This document shows, piece after piece, positions 32,901 through 39,179 of a stretch of DNA of 39,179 nucleotides. Position numbers and translations under genes: made by a program. The stretch is from Spirochaetes bacterium GWB1_27_13 (lineage in GTDB: Bacteria; Spirochaetota; GWE2-31-10; MWDO01). Every line of letters begins with the position of its first letter. Within the stretch, counting starts at the first letter, position 1. The stretch lies in assembly GCA_001829125.1 (NCBI GenBank), contig MIAN01000179.1:1-39179 (forward strand). Direction: 5' to 3'. The notes beneath the pieces are model-generated. The model was not told the DNA's origin. It made no database searches and saw only the letters and a list, made by a program, of their open reading frames with translations.

Positions 32901-35900
32901 ATACATTCTTGATAAATCCGGATATGAGTAACTCTAATAACAAATTGTTTAGATTGAAAGCAGTTGATAAAGCCGGGTGTAGTAAAGAGGTAACAATAAG
33001 AGTAATAAAAGATACTACTCCACCAGAGATAAATATAACATCTCATAAAGATATGGCTTGGGTAACTCAGACTCAAATAAAACTAACAGGTACATATATA
33101 GAAGAAAATATTGATAAAATAAAAGTCAATGGTGCAGATGTCACGCCAGATAATGGTAGATTTGTAATAGAAAAGTTTGCAATGGTAGAAGGAACAAATG
33201 ATATAGTTGTAATTGCAACTGACTTAGCAAACAATGCTTCAAACCTAAGCATAAGATTACTAAGAGACACAACTCCACCAATGACACCATATATTAATAC
33301 ATTGGTATCAGAAAACTCAGTAGAGTTAAACTGGGTTAGTGATAATAGCATAGGAGTCGGTGGATATTATATACTTAAAAGAGAACCAGCATTTACAGAC
33401 GAGCAAACAAAGATTCTTACTATAAATAGATATGTTGATGAGACTGTTAATTTCAAAGAGAATGCAAGTTATACTTACTATGTGAAAACAGTAGACCAAG
33501 CAGGCTATGAGAGTGAATGGCAAAAAGGAGAAACTACAAAAAAAGTAGACTTTGAAGTCGGTAGAAATGGTGGTATTGTAAAAGATGGACTTATAGTTAA
33601 TTGGAAAGGTAAGGAATTATCCAATAATATAAAGATAAGCTTAACTACATTAAATCCAATAGAAAAGACATCAAAGTCATCAAAAGTATCAAAAATATCA
33701 TCTAACAATTTAAATAATAGTTTAATATCAAGGAGTTTGAGTGTTATAGAATCAGTTGAAGATACTACTGTCGATGAACCAGTACTTAAAGATACAAGTA
33801 ATTATTATTCACCAATATATGAATTTGGTCCGCATTATTTACATTTAGACGAACCAATAGAAATAAGCTCTCAAATAAATAAACAATTGATAGAAACTGA
33901 TAATATAAAATGGTTTTACTATAATGAAGATAAAAATAAGTGGGAGATAGTGCCTACTTATTATGATGAGACAACTGGTGAATTAAAAGCTTATATAACT
34001 CACTTTAGTGCTTATGCTGCTAAACAAGACACAACAAGAGAGTTTGTGGATACAGACCTATCTGCTTTAAAGTCAAGTCGAGAGGATAGTAATGTATTTG
34101 TAACAGAATCAAACGGAAATGGGATAATAGTAGAAAAAGAATTGACTCTAAAGGGTCCTGGAGAGTATGATTTTACTCTAACAAGGTCAATAAATACAAA
34201 TAAATTGGCAGCTGATAGTAAAAGAAAGAGTCCATTGTTCTCATATTTTTATGTAGAAACAGATAATAATAAACCTGATTACAGACAAATAGTGAAGTAT
34301 AGCTCTGAAAGTATGAATAATAGTGCGAAGATGCATGTAGGAGGGTGGGAATACAATATACCTAGAATTGAGAGTAATAGTATAGTGTTAGAGGATGGAA
34401 GTATTGTAAATATCCCACCATTAACAAAACCTACAACTGGAAATAGTGATGAAAAAACTTTAACACAGGAAAAATGGTTTAAAATAAAATACTCATTAGG
34501 TAATAACAATACTACATTAAGTATAGAATTAATTGATTTGGCAGGTAAAAGATACCAGTTCTCATCTATTTCTAATAAAGAAGTTACAACTAGCTATTAT
34601 TCAGAACAAACAGACTATAATTTTATCATCGCAGGAAACCTCATATATCTGTGTGGTAATGCAGTTAGACCTTTTTATAAAATAACTTATCCGGATGGTA
34701 CTTTTTTAACCAAATATAGTGATACTACTATAATGTGGGGTGATGATCGTAATAACTCGATAGTAATAGGAGAAAATTATTGCGAGAATATAGTTACAAA
34801 GGAAAAAGTTGAGTATAAGAGTGAAATAAAACATAGGATAGAAACAACTCCAGATAATCCTAATAATATATATCCAGACATTTTTGATGACTACTTATCA
34901 AGTGCAACATATAAGAGTACAGATACAACAAAGACTGGAGAGTACACAATAAGTTACAATTACCAAAATTTGTTTGAAGGTGATAATAAATATTTTGAGA
35001 TAATATATCCTGATAAGAAAAGACTACAAATAAAGCTTGTTTACCCATCTCTTAATGCTAACGAACTATTTTTGTCTGAAAAGAATAATCTAAAAGTAGA
35101 TAGTATAAAGACAATAAAAGAAAAAGATGGAGTTGTAGAAACAGTATCTTACAAAAAATATACTTATGATAGGACAAATAATAACCCAGTATGTATATAT
35201 AGAAAAGTAGATACAGCTATTAGCAAGGATGAGGGAGCTAGTGTAGAAGAATTGGAGACAAAGAATTTTGATACAAGAGGCAAACTTACAAAATATGAAA
35301 ATAATACAAGTATAAGAGAAATATATTATAGTAGTAATTATCAAGATGTAACAGTTGCAGGAAATATATATTTATATAATGGCGAGAGAAGGGATAGTGT
35401 AACTTTATCATTAGTTGGAAATGATAAGATAGTATTTAAGGGCTTTAGTGGAAATGGAAGCTTTGGAATAGATAGTATAACAACTACAGGTCAAAAAGAA
35501 ATAGTAAAAATAGAGGTACTAGAAGAAATATGGGATGAATATTATCAATGTAAACTATTAAAAATAACTTCGCCTTCATATAATGATACAACTAAATATT
35601 ATTATGGTTTGATGGATAGATATACAGGAGTAGATAATTATTATGTAGGGATAGATGATTTTGTACCTAGCATAGGGACAATACCAAAGAGATTATCAAA
35701 ATTAGCAGTTGAAGGTAATAACATGGGTGGTCTTCCAATAAGTGTATATATAAAGGAAGAGAATCAAAGTTACCCACTAAAAGATTTTTTTTATACATTG
35801 ACACCAATTTATCCTATACCTACATCTGGAGACAAAGAAGAATATGTATTAAATAATAATCTTTCAGAGACATATATGATAGCACTATCTAACTTTATGA

Positions 35901-38900
35901 GAACGAGAGGTTATAATGTAACAGGATATAATGCCTCTATAAGTCCTCAAAATGTATTGCTTGCGAGTCTTGATAGTGGATATAATCTGTATTGTAGTAT
36001 TGGAGCAAAAGATAAGATACTTTTTTATGTCGAGAAAGTGGGTGAGTTTACAGATAATGTAATAATGGAAAAAAGGACTCCAAAGGATAGTAATGGCAAT
36101 AAAGGAGATACTTATTGGGAAATATATAACTATGATAATTTGGGAAGAGTAACATATAAGTATAATAGTAATATGTATTTTGAAGATATAGTGTATAAAT
36201 ATGATACAGATCACCTAGATTATGAGAATGAATTATTAAAAGAGAACTATATAAAAAGTGGCTTTATTTATTCTGTAACTACAACTAAACTTGATGGTAA
36301 TTATACATATCTTGCACAATCGGAACAAAATAGAGTAGAGTTTACTTATAATAATTATACTTTGAATACTAAAAAATATATGAGATTAAGTAAAAAGAGT
36401 GTAATAGATAGTCGTTTTTGGTATAATGAAAAAACATTAAAAGAAGAAAGTTACAGCTATTATACAGATGCTACCAATAAAAACTATAAACTCGAAAGTA
36501 TAAGTACTGCTAAGAATAAGATAGCATTTACTTATGATACAACTAAAAAGAATATTCCATTAAGTAATTTAAAGATATATGATGCTAATCAAACAACAGT
36601 ACTCTTTGAAAGAAATTATACTTATGAAAATGGTAGCGGGTTAATGACAAATGTAACAGGTGCTAATGGGTATAATATAGATATGGCTTATGACTATCTT
36701 GGTAGAAATAACAAGATAAAATTTGCTGATGGTACGATTGTTGACTATGTGTTTAATAATACTGAGGGATGGTACTCAAGAGCTATAAATGATACAGGGA
36801 CAGACTTTATACAGAAAGAAAAGATAAATTATTTTGATGGGAAGATAGATAGTGTTGAGTATTATGATAGTGGAACAACAAGTATAAATCAGACTTTTAG
36901 ATATGATGGTCTTGGTAGAAGGGTAGAGGAGAGCGACTTTAAGGGAAATAGTTATAAATATGCTTATAATAAGGGATATTTAAGAGTAGTAACAAATCCA
37001 GAGGATAAGCCTAAGAGTATGGAGTATAAGGTAATAACAATTAATAAAGCCATAGATTCTACAATAAATATAAAAGTATTGGAAAGTACTCAAACAGATG
37101 AAGAAGGTAAGCAAAAAAAATCGTGGATAGATGTAAATGGTAATAAAATAGGTGAAGCAATACAAATAAATGGTAAATGGGTAGGAACTTATACAATATA
37201 TGATTATAGGAAGTTACCAACCAATGTATATGAGACAGTTAGCTATACTGATAACGAAACAAAACTTGATATAGCTAGAGTGACAGATGATACTACTACA
37301 CAAGGTAAGACTTTAGAAACTGCTATTGACTATGATGTTTTGGGAAGAAAAATAAAGGTAACATATAAGGCAAGAAAATTTAATAATACTATGAATGGAA
37401 GTGGAGAAGACCTTGTAGAAGAGTATGAATACGATGAGCTTGATAATGTAACAAAAGAGACTAAGTTGTATAAGGGAACAAATAAAAAAAGATTTGTATT
37501 CTACAAATATGATGGGGCAGGAAACTTAATAGAGACAAGAGACTCGATAGAAGATAGTATAACTAGTACAAGTGCATTGGTGACAAAAATAACTTATGAT
37601 AGTAATGGCAATATTACTCATATAGAATACCCTAAATATGATATTGCAGGCAAACCAGATTTTATTATGACAAAAGACTTTGTATATGACTCTATGAATA
37701 GGGTAACTCAGGAGATAATAAATAAGACAACTGATGGAAGCAAAAATATAACTGGTTATGGTAAGATAGCATTCTACCAATATGATGCAATGGGTAGGGT
37801 GAAATATGAATATGATGGAAGGGATGCAACAACAGCTAATACTAGTAAAAATGGTTATCAAAATGGATGTAATGCTAAGTACAGAACAACATATAACTAT
37901 GATAAACTTGGTAGACTAATAGGTGTAATGTATCCAGATGGTAAGAGTGAAACTGCTACTTATGATGTAAATGGTAACTTAACGAGTGTAACAAATAGAC
38001 AAGGTGGAATTACTAACTATTGGTATGACAGTATGAATAGAAAAATATTTGAGAGGTCTGGAGTTAGTGGAGACTATACAGCAAAATACTGGACTTACTA
38101 TAAAAATGGACTTGCTAAGGAAAAAGGATTATCTAAGCCTTTAGTTGATAGAATAGATTTAAGTAATCCAGAACCAAATAGTATAATACGACAGTTCTCT
38201 GGAAATATTGCTAATAATGTAACATATAGTTATAATACAGCTAATATGGTAGAAGATATAACAGACCCAGAGGGAGGAAAAACAACATTTAACTATTATG
38301 ATAATGGGTTAGTTAGCAAAAAGGAATTAAAAACTGGTGCAAGTGAAGAATATGTGTACTATAATACAGGTGCTGTATATGAAACTAGTCTTAAACTTGG
38401 TACAGATGTATTAAGTAATAGTAAATATGAGTATGATGAGTGGGGAAATGTAATAAAATATTACACAGGAGAACCAGCTGTTCATATAAAGACTTATAGT
38501 TATAATAACTTTGGGTTACTGACTAAAGAAAATGATATACAAAGTGGAAATGAAAAAACATTCACATATAATAAGGCAAATATGTTGGCGAGTGTTACAA
38601 ATCCAGATGAAAGAGTAGAAACATTCTTATATAATAATGAGGGACAGGTAGAGAGTAAGAATATAGGTATAGGAACAAAGACATATCTGGAAGAAAAGTT
38701 TACTTACCACAATAAACTTGGTGCTATAACAAAGACAGAGTTTATAGAAAATGATGACGGAGTAACAGAGTCAAGAAGAACAACAGAAGATTATAGTTAT
38801 GATTTTTATGGTGGTTTGTATGGATATACGATAACTTCGCCTAAAGCAACATATACAGCTGAATATATACATGATTATGATAAAGGAAATGATTATCTAA

Positions 38901-39179
38901 AGTATCCTGATGCTACCAAATATCTAAAATATACAAGAGATTCTTTTGGAAGACTTACAATGATAGGGAATAGTACAACAGACTATTTATATACATTCGC
39001 CTATAAAAATGGAAATATAGATACAGCCACATCAATAACAGGTGAGAGTACAAAATATCAATATGACATACTTAATAGAATAACAGAGCAGACAACAACT
39101 GCTAAGTCAAAAGAAATATTTAAGATGACAAATAAGTATGATATAACTACAACAAAAACAGATAGTTTGGAAAGTCAAA
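29960..39179 (+). CDS. Giant secreted Ig-like/RHS (YD) repeat protein, 3' end beyond the window
   Basis: One frame is open for 3073 codons and still open at the window end. GGAGAG (29951-29956) lies 3 bases before the ATG. Residues 1-19 are a signal peptide (LKK, hydrophobic, ends VFA). Residues ~20-540 are unassigned beta-rich sequence. Ig-like domains follow, linked by DKTPP-type hinges at about 560, 645, 736, 833, 918, 1018 and 1103. A fibronectin-III-like domain (~1105-1195; VELNWVSDNSIGVGGYYIL) is next, then a Ser/Lys-rich linker and ITHFSAYAAK near 1348. From ~1770, and densely from ~2050, RHS/YD repeats run to the edge: YDNLGRVTYKYNSN, YDGLGRRVEES, YDKLGRLIGVMYPDG, YDILNRITEQ. Such proteins are secreted shells, often with a variable toxic or adhesive C-terminus that cannot be seen here. 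Ile is mostly ATA, unlike the other genes. Confidence 0.88.
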   Translation, partial: MLKKIGVVLFLFVVGSVFAGDWNIIPKKFVTGYEKELFDNNYESSINLKNTETSFVLGNNQIDELFSLDMYIKGEISLKIYDQSNLLVEKIFNESENSFVSVDLSKIDNLVYNNLKFVISGGTNLSVVYEARLFGKYNNIIEEKEILAINNVLKINMDKKEEDIEYGLKLYFEGENVEGDLKYSCSGNYNTSFYLLMDRDDKKELNFDFLVYDGYGQIKLDFAKEKGKLVKGRLVKRYKDRDVDVNYIVDISQKAEIYNLYNLFDSDNGTEVTGEWNFKGDRVLELKYPSPLNETELVFYYIPGLSDRIEFEASYEGSNDVWEKIGAMDGTEYYFSGFNLIFKKDYEVLKLAGNKVFKYTSKTKKIQSMRIILKSGKDQRCGGIGNLKIFGSNNENSNYKIFSPSGNYIFVNNIIMYDIESGDVDYLNIHNLKKVDWKEKNWKYGFKSKINDVVFVYQVKKGKKEYYIPSTLLKEPNIIDLTLPDDNVYSTNTIELNGKSDFPANLININGEKVEYNPKKGKGEFRKILTFAEEGMYYIETNVKKDNLSAMRRVDRIYIDKTPPEIVMMYPQTNFVSGESVTFKGYIKDLTPLKVEINGILAKMTGRWFELDNVKSIEGEDNKFVIVATDRAGHKTTKELTIKVDKTPPTLNVVNPTSEFATKDVSVDIEFESMDMSKVLWFVRGQSLVSPINGIYNFNDISLDSTIETEGIDTINFWGIDEAENIAKTQVDIKIDRVNPVFVGEFPTVYTNKEVTKYNIKVKDYSLVSLVYGDGTADNEGTLVNVVALDNGYNEYEFETSIDLTIREDRQIIFVATDAAGNKTIQQVLFVKDNIPPEIIIVSPVENYFTATSFVDVECSVVDKTNVLLQTRDNERLVTSGTHKFTNVRVYPKKDQLIIKGTDQAGNVTEKTLTIMVDKEAPEFINIEQKYYTNKNIGEFSIKIKDMSDINLSYSKDNTGDLTEAGTLTNRTYISDEMYENTFLINPDMSNSNNKLFRLKAVDKAGCSKEVTIRVIKDTTPPEINITSHKDMAWVTQTQIKLTGTYIEENIDKIKVNGADVTPDNGRFVIEKFAMVEGTNDIVVIATDLANNASNLSIRLLRDTTPPMTPYINTLVSENSVELNWVSDNSIGVGGYYILKREPAFTDEQTKILTINRYVDETVNFKENASYTYYVKTVDQAGYESEWQKGETTKKVDFEVGRNGGIVKDGLIVNWKGKELSNNIKISLTTLNPIEKTSKSSKVSKISSNNLNNSLISRSLSVIESVEDTTVDEPVLKDTSNYYSPIYEFGPHYLHLDEPIEISSQINKQLIETDNIKWFYYNEDKNKWEIVPTYYDETTGELKAYITHFSAYAAKQDTTREFVDTDLSALKSSREDSNVFVTESNGNGIIVEKELTLKGPGEYDFTLTRSINTNKLAADSKRKSPLFSYFYVETDNNKPDYRQIVKYSSESMNNSAKMHVGGWEYNIPRIESNSIVLEDGSIVNIPPLTKPTTGNSDEKTLTQEKWFKIKYSLGNNNTTLSIELIDLAGKRYQFSSISNKEVTTSYYSEQTDYNFIIAGNLIYLCGNAVRPFYKITYPDGTFLTKYSDTTIMWGDDRNNSIVIGENYCENIVTKEKVEYKSEIKHRIETTPDNPNNIYPDIFDDYLSSATYKSTDTTKTGEYTISYNYQNLFEGDNKYFEIIYPDKKRLQIKLVYPSLNANELFLSEKNNLKVDSIKTIKEKDGVVETVSYKKYTYDRTNNNPVCIYRKVDTAISKDEGASVEELETKNFDTRGKLTKYENNTSIREIYYSSNYQDVTVAGNIYLYNGERRDSVTLSLVGNDKIVFKGFSGNGSFGIDSITTTGQKEIVKIEVLEEIWDEYYQCKLLKITSPSYNDTTKYYYGLMDRYTGVDNYYVGIDDFVPSIGTIPKRLSKLAVEGNNMGGLPISVYIKEENQSYPLKDFFYTLTPIYPIPTSGDKEEYVLNNNLSETYMIALSNFMRTRGYNVTGYNASISPQNVLLASLDSGYNLYCSIGAKDKILFYVEKVGEFTDNVIMEKRTPKDSNGNKGDTYWEIYNYDNLGRVTYKYNSNMYFEDIVYKYDTDHLDYENELLKENYIKSGFIYSVTTTKLDGNYTYLAQSEQNRVEFTYNNYTLNTKKYMRLSKKSVIDSRFWYNEKTLKEESYSYYTDATNKNYKLESISTAKNKIAFTYDTTKKNIPLSNLKIYDANQTTVLFERNYTYENGSGLMTNVTGANGYNIDMAYDYLGRNNKIKFADGTIVDYVFNNTEGWYSRAINDTGTDFIQKEKINYFDGKIDSVEYYDSGTTSINQTFRYDGLGRRVEESDFKGNSYKYAYNKGYLRVVTNPEDKPKSMEYKVITINKAIDSTINIKVLESTQTDEEGKQKKSWIDVNGNKIGEAIQINGKWVGTYTIYDYRKLPTNVYETVSYTDNETKLDIARVTDDTTTQGKTLETAIDYDVLGRKIKVTYKARKFNNTMNGSGEDLVEEYEYDELDNVTKETKLYKGTNKKRFVFYKYDGAGNLIETRDSIEDSITSTSALVTKITYDSNGNITHIEYPKYDIAGKPDFIMTKDFVYDSMNRVTQEIINKTTDGSKNITGYGKIAFYQYDAMGRVKYEYDGRDATTANTSKNGYQNGCNAKYRTTYNYDKLGRLIGVMYPDGKSETATYDVNGNLTSVTNRQGGITNYWYDSMNRKIFERSGVSGDYTAKYWTYYKNGLAKEKGLSKPLVDRIDLSNPEPNSIIRQFSGNIANNVTYSYNTANMVEDITDPEGGKTTFNYYDNGLVSKKELKTGASEEYVYYNTGAVYETSLKLGTDVLSNSKYEYDEWGNVIKYYTGEPAVHIKTYSYNNFGLLTKENDIQSGNEKTFTYNKANMLASVTNPDERVETFLYNNEGQVESKNIGIGTKTYLEEKFTYHNKLGAITKTEFIENDDGVTESRRTTEDYSYDFYGGLYGYTITSPKATYTAEYIHDYDKGNDYLKYPDATKYLKYTRDSFGRLTMIGNSTTDYLYTFAYKNGNIDTATSITGESTKYQYDILNRITEQTTTAKSKEIFKMTNKYDITTTKTDSLESQ

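Noticed and set aside
31570-37861. Many minus-strand open frames of 60-190 codons
   Set aside because: All lie opposite the continuous plus-strand giant gene, whose translation shows coherent Ig and YD repeats. Their proteins are Ile/Phe/Tyr/Cys-rich low-complexity shadows without start signals.

Overview
The window is very AT-rich chromosomal DNA from an anaerobic-looking, Gram-negative-type bacterium. A spirochaete (Spirochaetota) is my best guess. The reasons are an outer-membrane barrel/FlgD-Ig/OmpA protein of a kind common there, a sigma-54 promoter in front of a short sigma-70-family gene (a logic known from the Borrelia RpoN-RpoS cascade), a 1444-residue fused 2-hydroxyacyl-CoA dehydratase activase, and PilZ/anti-sigma signalling. 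The genus cannot be read from the sequence, and other AT-rich anaerobic phyla remain possible.

Layout. 0.2-3.6 kb (+): manC (GDP-mannose synthesis), rsmG (16S rRNA methylation) and a reductase-cupin fusion, probably for surface sugars. 3.7-8.1 kb (+): a secreted barrel protein with eight FSPNxDG repeats and an OmpA-like end. 8.3-12.6 kb (-): the giant CoA-dehydratase activase. 13-14.2 kb (+): a PilZ / HATPase / STAS trio that looks like a c-di-GMP-linked partner switch. 14.3-15.1 kb: decayed coding remnants, including a transposase. 15.2-15.4 kb: tRNA-Cys and tRNA-Leu. 15.4-16.9 kb: a long regulatory region with three TGAGTAAA sites spaced exactly 40 bp apart, a textbook -24/-12 promoter, and a group-2 sigma factor. 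17-20.7 kb (-): an orphan MalE-type binding protein, a TetR regulator and a GapN-like aldehyde dehydrogenase. 20.9-23.7 kb (+): glgB, a perfect 40-bp palindrome, tRNA-Gly and a small glutaredoxin. 23.8-27.4 kb (-): a FecR-domain secreted protein, 5-formyl-THF cyclo-ligase and a 564-residue protein of unknown family. 27.7-29.2 kb (+): a CrtI-like FAD oxidoreductase. From 29,960 to the window edge: one uninterrupted frame of more than 3073 codons, a secreted protein with DxTPP Ig-like repeats followed by RHS/YD repeats. Its C-terminus lies outside the window.

Throughout, intergenic gaps carry a family of imperfect repeats built from A(C)ACAGATTA / TAATCTGTG(T) units. In the longest copies one end carries a TGACA-17-TATA promoter-like segment. 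It appears to serve as the promoter of the tetR-like and glutaredoxin genes. Two copies that are 47/48 identical lie in inverted orientation in front of the FecR gene and the giant RHS gene.

The most interesting items are the sigma-54 to sigma-70 regulatory unit with its 40-bp phased upstream sites, the promoter-bearing repeat family, and the giant Ig/RHS surface protein.
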